Below, piece after piece: positions 9,942 to 17,021 of a stretch of DNA of 64,000 nt (position 1 is its first letter; each line of letters opens with the position of its first letter). Made by a program: the position numbers and the translations under genes. Under the pieces are notes generated by a model. That model was not told the DNA's origin, did not search any database, and saw only the letters and a list, made by a program, of their open reading frames with translations. The stretch is from Prauserella flavalba (GTDB lineage Bacteria > Actinomycetota > Actinomycetes > Mycobacteriales > Pseudonocardiaceae): contig NZ_MASU01000001.1 of the NCBI RefSeq assembly GCF_003202235.1, positions 62,001 through 126,000 on the forward strand. Direction: 5' to 3'.

Positions 9942-10873
9942 GGCGCGGCACCGGCCGGTTGCGGTTGTACCACCACGGGCTTGCGGCGCACGCGTTCGTG
10001 CCAGCCGAGGCCGGTGACGGCGACGATCACCACGCCGAGGCCGAGCCACTGCGTCGGAGAGAGCGTGGCGTCCAAGAAGGACACCCCGAGTACGGCTGCG
10101 GTGACGGGGAACGCGAGCTCGGCGAGCGTCGCGCGGGCGGCCGGAGTGGAGCGAAGGCCCACGTAGTACAGGCTCAACGCGAGCAGCCCTGGCACGAACG
10201 CCAGCAGCGCGAGTCCCCATGCGTTGTCCCAACTCACCGCGTAAGTATCCCCCTGAACGGCGACGATCAATCCAGCGAACGGAAGTCCAACCGAGAAGCG
10301 CAGCGTGGTCACGTCGCGTGAGCTGAGCCTGGCCGAGACGAGCCTGCCGAGCACGGTCCCGGCCGCCCACAGCGCCGCGGCCCCGACGGAGAACAGCGCG
10401 GCCTTCGCCGCGGCGATCTCGACGTCCAGCGGGTCGCGGAACGCCAGCAGCCACGCACCGGCCAGCGCGGGAACGGCGAAGAGCAGGTACCCGGCGCGAG
10501 TCCGTTCGCCGAGTACGACCCATGCGGCGAGCACCGCGAACACCGGCTGCAGCTTCTGCAGCACCAGGGGCGTCACCGGGTCGCCGACCTGGAAGGCGGC
10601 GGTGAACAGCGCGGTGGCGAGGGCGGACGCCCCGCCGCCGATCACGAGCACGGCGACCCACTCGCGCGGGCCGCACCTGGCCAGTGCACGCAGAGCCGAG
10701 GGCAGGAGCGGCACGAGCACCACCACGACGAGCAGGTGCTCCCAGAAGACCACGGTGCTCGCGGGCAGTTGCTCGGCGAGCCCCAGCCGCAGCAACCCGT
10801 CCGTTCCCCACAGCGCGGCCGCGAGCGCGACCAGCCACGTCCGGTCGGTCCCGGCCCCCTCTGTCGTTGTCAC
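9938..10873 (-). CDS. EamA / drug-metabolite exporter family transporter
   Basis: 311 aa with about ten membrane spans in two EamA repeats (first WLVALAAALWGTDGLLRLGL, second beginning KAALFSVGAAALWAAGTVLG). These are inner-membrane permeases for small metabolites or amino acids; the substrate cannot be read from sequence. GTG start at 10873. It forms a two-gene operon with the DUF6328 gene and is divergent from the SOD gene across a 104 bp spacer. Confidence 0.82.
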   Translation of the reverse strand: MTTTEGAGTDRTWLVALAAALWGTDGLLRLGLAEQLPASTVVFWEHLLVVVVLVPLLPSALRALARCGPREWVAVLVIGGGASALATALFTAAFQVGDPVTPLVLQKLQPVFAVLAAWVVLGERTRAGYLLFAVPALAGAWLLAFRDPLDVEIAAAKAALFSVGAAALWAAGTVLGRLVSARLSSRDVTTLRFSVGLPFAGLIVAVQGDTYAVSWDNAWGLALLAFVPGLLALSLYYVGLRSTPAARATLAELAFPVTAAVLGVSFLDATLSPTQWLGLGVVIVAVTGLGWHERVRRKPVVVQPQPAGAAP

Positions 10874-10918
10874 CGGTCCAGGCTACGAGCGCCGCCGATC
10901 AGGTGGTCCACACCGTGG

Positions 10919-10938
10919 GATCACTCGACAGTGTGATC
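10919..10938. promoter_or_regulatory. Inverted repeat in the divergent EamA / SOD spacer
   Basis: GATCAC and GTGATC are separated by 8 nt in the 104 bp spacer between the two divergent genes. It has the size of a dimeric repressor operator. No regulator gene is adjacent, so the protein that would bind it is unknown. Confidence 0.35.
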
Positions 10939-10977
10939 GGGTTGCGACCCGACCCGCGCGCTGGATAAGGACGAGAC

Positions 10978-11556
10978 ATGAAACCCCGAATCCCATTCGC
11001 CCTGTTCGCCACCACCGGCGCACTCGCGGCCGCCCTGCTCGCCGGGGGCGGCCAGGCCGCGGCGGCGCAGGCCCACCCCGTGGCCACCGCGCACGGCACG
11101 TTCGGCCAGTACACCGAGGGCCGCACCGCGTCGACCTACGACCCCGCGCTCGTTCCGGTGGGCGCGAGGGCGGGTGTGTTCTCGCTGTCCGCCCCCGCCG
11201 TGGGCACCACCACGAAGCTCGCCGTCAGCGGGCTCGTGCCCGGCAGGCACTACGGCGCGCACGTCCACACCAAGCCGTGCGGCGTCACGGGCACCGACGC
11301 GGGCCCGCACTTCCAGCACGTGCAGGACCCGGTGAGCCCGTCGACCGACCCCGCGTACGCCAACCCGGACAACGAGGTCTGGCTCGACTTCACCACCGAC
11401 GCCCGCGGCACCGGGTTCGCGCTGTCGCACGTGGACTGGTCCTACGGCGAGCGGCGCCCCGCGTCGGTCGTGATCCACGAGCACCACACGTCGAGCGAGC
11501 CGGGCGAGGCCGGCGGCGCCGGCGCACGGCTGGCGTGCGTGAACGTGAACTTCTAG
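10978..11556 (+). CDS. Secreted Cu/Zn superoxide dismutase-like protein
   Basis: 192 aa. A signal peptide (residues 1-30, ending AAAAQA) is followed by a SOD_Cu-like domain. Candidate metal ligands are in HYGAHVHTKPCG, GPHFQHVQDP and VIHEHHTSSEPGEAGGAGAR. The Cys of HTKPCG and the one in LACVNV fit the conserved disulfide. ATG follows AAGGACGAG. The protein is short and the loop pattern differs from canonical SodC, so catalytic activity is likely but not certain. It probably protects the cell surface against superoxide. Confidence 0.75.
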   Translation: MKPRIPFALFATTGALAAALLAGGGQAAAAQAHPVATAHGTFGQYTEGRTASTYDPALVPVGARAGVFSLSAPAVGTTTKLAVSGLVPGRHYGAHVHTKPCGVTGTDAGPHFQHVQDPVSPSTDPAYANPDNEVWLDFTTDARGTGFALSHVDWSYGERRPASVVIHEHHTSSEPGEAGGAGARLACVNVNF

Positions 11557-11648
11557 ACGGCGTCGTAGGCCGCGGGCAGCCGTGTGCCCACGCGGTGCCG
11601 CTCCGCCCATCCGGTGAGCGCACGGGTCCGCCGGCCGCCGCGACGACT
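11553..11648 (-). pseudogene. Possible C-terminal gene remnant next to a palindrome
   Basis: On the minus strand, from the palindrome edge at 11648 to TAG at 11553-11555, the frame reads TRALTGWAERHRVGTRLPAA then YDAV and stop. This looks like a natural protein C-terminus, but there is no start codon and the parent family is not recognised. As at 3.4 kb, a gene fragment ends exactly at a type B repeat. Low confidence because about 30 codons in high-GC DNA can be open by chance. Confidence 0.3.
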
Positions 11649-11755
11649 GCAGTGAAGGCCACCATGCCCGCGCCCACCCGTCTCCCCCCACCACCCAAAC
11701 GGAGACGCTGCGCGCCGCTGTGTTGATTCAACGCGGTGAAGGTGGCCTTCACTGC
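11649..11755. repeat. 107 bp composite palindrome, type B with inner cargo (copy 2)
   Basis: The ends are GCAGTGAAGGCCACC and GGTGGCCTTCACTGC, as in the 53 bp elements. The middle is a roughly 60 bp segment beginning CCCACCCGTCTCC and continuing through CACCCAAACGGAGACG and CTGCGCGCCGCTG. That segment recurs almost unchanged, in reverse orientation, inside the element at 24772-24879. Confidence 0.93.
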
Positions 11756-11830
11756 GGGTGGACTACCCGAGGCTTCGCTGGTCACGTCGTGCCTGAGCCC
11801 GGACCCGAGTGCCGTGGGTCACCAGCGACA

Positions 11831-12979
11831 ATGGAGGGCGTGACCGCCACCCTGAGCAAGCCCGCACTGAAGATCGGCCCCTACGAGGTCGATCCGCCGG
11901 TCGTGCTCGCCCCCATGGCGGGCATCACCAACGTCGCCTTTCGCAGGCTCTGCCGCGAGTACGGCGCAGGCCTGTACGTCTGCGAGATGATCACCGCCCG
12001 CGCGGTCGTCGAGCGCCACCCCGGCACGATGCACATGATGGCCTTCGACAAGGGCGAGTACCCGAGGTCCATGCAGCTCTACGGCGTCGACCCGAAGACC
12101 ATGCGCGAGGCCGTCAAGATCATCGTCGGCGAGGGGCTCGCTGACCACATCGACCAGAACTACGGCTGCCCGGTCGCCAAGGTGACCCGCAAGGGCGGCG
12201 GCGCGGCACTGCCCTACAAGCGCACGCTGTTCGGCAACATCGTCCGCGCCTCCGTCGAGGCCGCCGAGTCGGCAGGCGTGCCGGTGACCGTCAAGTTCCG
12301 TGTCGGTATCGACGACGAGCACCACACCTACCTCGACGCCGGGCGCATCGCCGAGGCCGAGGGCGCCTCGGCCGTCGCGTTGCACGCCCGCACCGCCTCC
12401 CAGCGCTACTCGGGGCAGGCCGACTGGTCCCACATCGCGCGCCTCAAGGAGGCCGTCACCACCATCCCCGTGCTGGGCAACGGCGACATCTTCACCGCCG
12501 ACGACGCACTGCGCATGGTCGCCGAGACCGGCTGCGACGGCGTGGTGGTGGGCCGGGGCTGCCTCGGCAGGCCGTGGTTGTTCGGCGAGCTGGAGGCCGC
12601 CTTCGCGGGCAGGCCGGTGCCGCAGGGGCCGAACCTGGGCGAGGTCGCCCGCGTGCTGCGCAGGCATGCGGAACTGCTCGTGGAGCACGACGGCGCGAGC
12701 AAGGCCATGCGCGACCTGCGCAAGCACATGGCCTGGTACTTCATGGGCTTCCCGGTCGGCTCGGAGCTGCGGCGCTCTTTCGCGATGGTCAGCAGCCTCG
12801 ACGAGCTCGACGACCTCATCACGCGCCTCGACCACGACGCGCCGTTCCCCGCCGACGCGCTCGGGCCGAGGGGCCGCCAGGGCTCGCCGGGCAAGGTCAC
12901 CCTGCCCCACGGCTGGCTCGACGACCCCGACGACCCGTGCGTGCCCGAGGGCGCCGACGTGATGCACTCAGGCGGCTGA
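11831..12979 (+). CDS. dusB: tRNA-dihydrouridine synthase (DusB type)
   Basis: 382 aa. FMN-dependent reduction of uridine to dihydrouridine in tRNA. The TIM barrel opens with APMAGITNVAFRRLCREYG; the catalytic Cys113 is in DQNYGCPVAKV and the FMN-phosphate site is VVVGRGCLGRPWLF. The C-terminal helical domain (residues about 280-360) is present. ATG 11831 has no RBS and may be leaderless; GTG 11840 is the alternative but GGAGGG would be too close to it. The 3' end overlaps the convergent hydrolase gene by 12 bp. Confidence 0.92.
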   Translation: MEGVTATLSKPALKIGPYEVDPPVVLAPMAGITNVAFRRLCREYGAGLYVCEMITARAVVERHPGTMHMMAFDKGEYPRSMQLYGVDPKTMREAVKIIVGEGLADHIDQNYGCPVAKVTRKGGGAALPYKRTLFGNIVRASVEAAESAGVPVTVKFRVGIDDEHHTYLDAGRIAEAEGASAVALHARTASQRYSGQADWSHIARLKEAVTTIPVLGNGDIFTADDALRMVAETGCDGVVVGRGCLGRPWLFGELEAAFAGRPVPQGPNLGEVARVLRRHAELLVEHDGASKAMRDLRKHMAWYFMGFPVGSELRRSFAMVSSLDELDDLITRLDHDAPFPADALGPRGRQGSPGKVTLPHGWLDDPDDPCVPEGADVMHSGG

Positions 12980-13738
12980 GCCGCCCCGCCGGATCGGCAT
13001 CATCGTCGGCACCGGGTCGCCGGTGAGGAACTCGGCGACGATCGCCGTGCACTGCACGGGCTTCTCCAGCAGCAGCACGTGCGAAGTGCCCGGCACCACC
13101 GCCAGCTCCGAGTTCGTGATGCCCCGGTAGAGAGCGATCGTGTGCTCGAGCGTCACGAGGTCGTCGTCACCGGCGAGCACGAGCGTCCGGCAGGCGATCG
13201 TGGCCAGGTCGGCCTCGGTGAAGCCGGGTTCCTCCCTCGCGGCCGCGGCGATCTTCTCCACCACCACGGGCAGGTGGTCGACGCCGTCGGGCGACACCTC
13301 CGCGTACATCCGCACCAGTTCGGGAGGCAGCTCACCGGCGCCGTCACGCGGGCTGTAGATCATGCCGTCGAGGTCGAACGCTCCGCTGATCAGCACGAGC
13401 CGTTCCACCAGGTCCGGCCGCCGCAGCGCGACGGCGAGCGCCACCGACGCCCCCGCGCTGTACCCGGCGAGCCGCGCCTGCCCGCCCACCACCTTCTCCA
13501 GGAACGCGATGGTGTCCTCGGCCATCACCGACACCGTGAGCGGGCCTTCGACGTCCGGGGTGTGCCCGTGCCCCCTGCGCTCGGGCAGGTAGACGTGGAA
13601 GCGGTCGGCCAGCGTGTCGAGGTTGCCGCCGAACGTCCGCGCGTCACCGAATCCGCCGTGCAGCAGCACCAGCGGCTCCCCGCCGCCGCGCTCGTCGTAC
13701 CAGGTGCGCACCCCGTCGAGGTCCACGTACTCGGCCAT
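12968..13738 (-). CDS. Alpha/beta hydrolase
   Basis: 256 aa, complete alpha/beta-hydrolase fold. Oxyanion motif LLHGGFGDARTF, nucleophile elbow GYSAG (Ser94), acid in LVLAGDDDLV and the catalytic His in GTSHVLLLEKP. ATG 13738 has AGGAG 9 nt upstream, better than the GTG six bases earlier. The substrate cannot be inferred; the closest pattern is esterase/haloperoxidase-like enzymes. It is co-directional with the upstream sigma factor gene, which ends 37 bp before it, so the two may be one operon. Confidence 0.85.
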   Translation of the reverse strand: MAEYVDLDGVRTWYDERGGGEPLVLLHGGFGDARTFGGNLDTLADRFHVYLPERRGHGHTPDVEGPLTVSVMAEDTIAFLEKVVGGQARLAGYSAGASVALAVALRRPDLVERLVLISGAFDLDGMIYSPRDGAGELPPELVRMYAEVSPDGVDHLPVVVEKIAAAAREEPGFTEADLATIACRTLVLAGDDDLVTLEHTIALYRGITNSELAVVPGTSHVLLLEKPVQCTAIVAEFLTGDPVPTMMPIRRGGSAA

Positions 13739-13775
13739 CGTCACCAGCTCCTGTTCCTGCCTGTGCCCTCGTTGC

Positions 13776-14726
13776 TCAGGTAGTACGAGCCGGCTCCGGG
13801 AAACTCATCGGCAGCCCGAAGAGCGGGAACAGCCTCGGTGCGTCGAGAAACGTCGTGGTGTTCGCGATGCGCTCGCCTCGCAGCTCCAGCACCACGAGGG
13901 CGAAGCCGTGGCCGTCGCGGTACTGGCCGAACGCGGGACAACCGTTGGCCGCGGCCGGGAGCAGCCGGTCGTTCTCGCACGGCTGTCCGGGCGCACGGAG
14001 CACGGCGGCGAGGTCCTCCCTGCCGCGGAGCCACCACGTGAACGGCGGCATCGACATCGTCGCGTCCTCGTGCAGCACGGCGACCAGCGTCTCGACGTCG
14101 TGTCGCTCGAACGCGGCGACATAACGGTCGAGCAGGCTCCGCTGGCGTTCGTCGAGCGGATCGAATCCTCCCGGCGGACCGAGATCGGCGCCGGCGAGCG
14201 TCGCGCGGGCCCGGTGGAGTGCGCTGTTGACCGACGCCGTGGTGCTGTCGAGCAGCGCGGCGACCTCGTCGGCCCGCCAGCGCAGCACGTCGCGCAGGAT
14301 CAGCACGGCCCGTTGCCTCGGCGGCAGGTTTTGCAGTGCGGCGACGAACGCGAGCCGCACACTCTCCCGCAGCACCGCCAGCTCCGCGGGGTCGCCGTTC
14401 GCCGGCAGGATCCTGCTGTCAGGCACCGGCTGCACCCACGTGTGCTCAGGCAGCGGCCGCCCCAGCGAGGTGCCGGGCCGGGCGGCGGGCGCGAGGTCCA
14501 TCGCCCGCGCCCTGCGCTGCGGGCTGCGGAGCATGTCGAGACAGACGTTGGTGGCGATCGAGTACAGCCACGACCGCAGTGCGGAGCGGCCCTCGTCGAA
14601 CCGTTCGCGGTGGCGCCAGGCGCGCACCAGCGTCTCCTGCACGGCGTCCTCGGCCTCGAAGCCCGAGCCGAGCATGCGGTAGCAGTACGCCGTCAGTTCG
14701 ACCCGGTGTTCATCGAGTTCGATCAT
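13776..14726 (-). CDS. ECF sigma factor with C-terminal SnoaL-like domain (SigG / SigX5 type)
   Basis: 316 aa. Sigma region 2 spans roughly residues 5-75 (AYCYRMLGSGFEAEDAVQET, LRSWLYSIATNVCLDMLRS). Region 4 is at about 135-190 (LQNLPPRQRAVLILRDVLRW, ASVNSALHRARATL). After that comes a SnoaL-like domain (LLDRYVAAFERHDVETLVAV, then FTWWLRGREDLAAVL), known in this family to modulate activity in place of a separate anti-sigma factor. ATG 14726 was taken because a longer start at 14786 would run into the promoter of the divergent HxlR gene. Target genes are unknown; the downstream hydrolase is a candidate. Confidence 0.85.
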   Translation of the reverse strand: MIELDEHRVELTAYCYRMLGSGFEAEDAVQETLVRAWRHRERFDEGRSALRSWLYSIATNVCLDMLRSPQRRARAMDLAPAARPGTSLGRPLPEHTWVQPVPDSRILPANGDPAELAVLRESVRLAFVAALQNLPPRQRAVLILRDVLRWRADEVAALLDSTTASVNSALHRARATLAGADLGPPGGFDPLDERQRSLLDRYVAAFERHDVETLVAVLHEDATMSMPPFTWWLRGREDLAAVLRAPGQPCENDRLLPAAANGCPAFGQYRDGHGFALVVLELRGERIANTTTFLDAPRLFPLFGLPMSFPEPARTT

Positions 14727-14799
14727 CCAGCGCCACCCCACCTCAGTTGCCGAAAACAAGCATGATCCAGCAAGAGCATGTTGCATTAGAATTCATATC

Positions 14800-15444
14800 A
14801 TGGGTAAGCGACACTACGGGCAGTTCTGCGGACTGGCACATGCCGCCGACCTCGTCGGTGAGCGGTGGGCACTACTGATCATCCGGGACCTGATGGTGGC
14901 CCCCAAGCGCTTCACCGACCTCCGGCGCGGGCTGCCCAAGATCCCCACCAACGTCCTGTCGGCCCGGCTCAAGCAGCTCGAGGGCGAAGGTGTGGTCGAG
15001 CGCAGGGTGCTGCCACGGCCCGACGGCTCCGTGGTGTACGAGCTGACCGCTTACGGCAGGGACCTCGAGGACATCGTGCTCGCGCTCGGCCGCTGGGGCG
15101 CGCGGACGCTCGGCGAGCCGGGTCCCGACGACATCGTCACGCCCGATTCGATGGTGATGGCGATGCGCTCGACCTTCCACGCCGAGGACGCACGCGACGT
15201 CGTGGCCGGCTTCGAACTGCGCCTCGGCGACGTCGTGGTCGGCGTGCGCGTCGACAAAGGCAAGCTCGACGTGGCCGAGGGCGAACCCGCGGGCGGCGCG
15301 GACGTCACGATCAGCACCGGCCCCGCGATCAAAGCGGTGATGGCGGGCGAGCTGACGCCCGAGGAGGCCGTCGCCAACGGGAGCGTCCAGCTGGAGGGAG
15401 ACGAGGCCCTGTTCCCGACGTTCGCGAAGATCTTCCGGATTTAG
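14800..15444 (+). CDS. HxlR-family regulator with C-terminal SCP2-like domain
   Basis: 214 aa. Residues 1-100 are a winged-helix HxlR domain with the usual N-terminal Cys (HYGQFCGLAHAADLVGERWA, LPKIPTNVLSARLKQLEGEG). Residues about 110-214 resemble a sterol-carrier/SCP2 fold (GADVTISTGPAIKAVMAGEL, PEEAVANGSVQLEGDEALFP). The lipid-pocket domain suggests that a hydrophobic ligand or thiol oxidation controls DNA binding. The gene is divergent from the sigma factor gene (73 bp spacer with a TAGAAT-like -10) and lies 82 bp upstream of a VOC gene that it may regulate. Confidence 0.85.
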   Translation: MGKRHYGQFCGLAHAADLVGERWALLIIRDLMVAPKRFTDLRRGLPKIPTNVLSARLKQLEGEGVVERRVLPRPDGSVVYELTAYGRDLEDIVLALGRWGARTLGEPGPDDIVTPDSMVMAMRSTFHAEDARDVVAGFELRLGDVVVGVRVDKGKLDVAEGEPAGGADVTISTGPAIKAVMAGELTPEEAVANGSVQLEGDEALFPTFAKIFRI

Positions 15445-15455
15445 ACTTAAGTCTA

Positions 15456-15481
15456 TTGACAACCTTGGTTGTTTTTAGAAA
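15456..15481 (+). promoter_or_regulatory. Promoter with embedded palindrome upstream of the VOC gene
   Basis: A consensus -35 TTGACA (15456-15461) is followed by TAGAAA (15476-15481) at a short 14 nt spacing. A palindromic CAACC-TT-GGTTG (15460-15471) overlaps the -35 and spacer. Its half-site recurs as CCAACC nearer the start codon. The arrangement suits repression by the adjacent HxlR-SCP2 protein. Confidence 0.45.
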
Positions 15482-15526
15482 GCTTGCTTCACCGGCAAGG
15501 GGACACCAACCAAGGAAGGACCGAAC

Positions 15527-15931
15527 ATGGTCAAGCAGATCTTCGTGAACCTCCCCGTCAAGGACCTCGCCAAGTCGACGGAGTTCTACGCGGGGCTCGG
15601 GTTCACGCAGAACAAGGACTTCAGCGACGAGAACGCGTCGTCGATGGTGATCACCGACGACATCGTCGTGATGTTGCTGGCCGAGCCGTTCTTCAAGACG
15701 TTCACGACGAAGGAGATCGCCGACGCCTCGACGACCACCGAGGCGATCATCGCCCTGGGAGCGGAGAGCAGACAGGAAGTCGACGAGCTGTGCGACAAGG
15801 CGCTCTCGTCCGGTGGCTCGGCCGCGAACGAGCCGCAGGACCACGGCTTCATGTACGGCCGCAGCTTCACCGACCCCGACGGTCACCTGTGGGAGGTCAC
15901 GTACATGGACCTCTCCGCGATGCCTCAGTAA
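15527..15931 (+). CDS. VOC (glyoxalase/bleomycin-resistance fold) family protein
   Basis: 134 aa, a single vicinal-oxygen-chelate domain of two beta-alpha-beta-beta-beta units: FVNLPVKDLAKSTEFYAGLG at the start and SFTDPDGHLWEVTYMDLS at the end. The latter carries the usual C-terminal metal-ligand Glu in WEVTYMD. AAGGAAGG lies 7 nt before ATG. Members of this subgroup (YaeR/PhnB-like extradiol dioxygenase relatives) usually lack a known substrate. The upstream regulator and palindromic promoter suggest inducible expression. Confidence 0.82.
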   Translation: MVKQIFVNLPVKDLAKSTEFYAGLGFTQNKDFSDENASSMVITDDIVVMLLAEPFFKTFTTKEIADASTTTEAIIALGAESRQEVDELCDKALSSGGSAANEPQDHGFMYGRSFTDPDGHLWEVTYMDLSAMPQ

Positions 15932-16058
15932 CCGTCCGATCACTCTCGTAGTCCGGTTGAGCGATATTCGCTTTCCAGCCGTATCCCACCGCTCAAGCAA
16001 ACCCTCCCTCGAGACGACAACCCCTCACACGGGGGCTGAGACGAGGAGACAGGACGCG

Positions 16059-16838
16059 GTGGGTTCGAACCGGACAGCCCCAGCCATGGGGGCAGTGGAC
16101 CCCCAGGGACTGCTGGCAGCCCACGAGTCGATCGCGCGCGAACTCGCGGCGCAGGGGGACTGGCAACGCGCCTACGAACACCTCCGGTCCGCACTGGAGC
16201 TGGCCCGCTCGGGTCAGCTCCAGTGCGCGCACCCACACATTCCCGAGCAGTACCGGCTGGAGGTCGAGCGGCTGCGCCGGGAACGGGCACAGGCCCGGCG
16301 CGAGAGCCTGACAGACTCGCTCACCGCCACCTACAACCGCCGCTACCTCGACCGCAGGCTCGCCGAGCTGACGGCCCCTTCAGTGGCGCTGGTCGATCTC
16401 GATCTCTTCAAGCACATCAACGACCGTTTCGGTCACCGGATAGGCGACCAGGTGCTTCAACGGGTCGTCGGCCTTTTGCAGCAAACCCTTCCACCGGAAG
16501 GCTTCTGCGCACGCTACGGCGGCGAGGAATTCGTTCTCGTCACGCCCGCCGCACGGCCGGAGGACGCCGTCGCGATCGCGGCACGGGCACGGGCACGCGT
16601 GGCGGATTTCCCGTGGTCGCACATCCGGCCGGGACTCTCGGTAACCGTGAGCATCGGGGTCGCGCCGTTCTCCGGCCGCCCTGGCCGGCGTCATGATCCA
16701 CAAGAACTGCTGGTGGAGGCGGACGCGATGCTGTATGCGGCCAAGCGTGCTGGACGCAATCTGGTCGCCCATCGTGAACACGGTCGGGTCCGCTTCGTTC
16801 CCACTCTCCGTGCTCGCGTCACTCGGCCATGCCCGTGA
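16059..16838 (+). CDS. GGDEF-domain diguanylate cyclase
   Basis: 259 aa soluble protein. Residues 1-95 are a helical, tetratricopeptide-like region (HESIARELAAQGDWQRAYEH, LRSALELARSGQLQC). Residues about 98-250 are a GGDEF domain: DSLTATYNRRYLDRRL, VALVDLDLFKHINDRFGH, and GGEEF at 154-158, an active-site variant compatible with c-di-GMP synthesis. The inhibitory RxxD site is absent before GGEEF. The GTG start has ACGAGGAG 10 nt upstream; ATG 16086 is an alternative. A c-di-GMP-responsive RsiG homologue is encoded 20 kb away at 35964. Confidence 0.88.
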   Translation: MGSNRTAPAMGAVDPQGLLAAHESIARELAAQGDWQRAYEHLRSALELARSGQLQCAHPHIPEQYRLEVERLRRERAQARRESLTDSLTATYNRRYLDRRLAELTAPSVALVDLDLFKHINDRFGHRIGDQVLQRVVGLLQQTLPPEGFCARYGGEEFVLVTPAARPEDAVAIAARARARVADFPWSHIRPGLSVTVSIGVAPFSGRPGRRHDPQELLVEADAMLYAAKRAGRNLVAHREHGRVRFVPTLRARVTRPCP

Positions 16839-17021
16839 AGGGTGCGGAGGCTTGATCCCTCACCCGTGGTTGTGAATTCAGCCAGGGCAACTCTGTGTAA
16901 AAAAGTCACGGCATGGTGTCGTCACGAACGGCGGATATCCGTACGATAACGAACGCTGTCCGCCGGACGATCAAGCAAGAGATCCGCGGGTGACCAAGGC
17001 CAGAGCGTGAAGGGAGAGTGC

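Noticed and set aside
14727-14786. A longer start (14786) for the ECF sigma factor
   Set aside because: It would reach to 14 bp from the divergent HxlR start and cover its promoter; the sigma domain begins right after ATG 14726.
16839-17021. An operator in the spacer before the LCP gene
   Set aside because: Short GATATCC and TACGATAAC motifs are present but no convincing repeat or known site.
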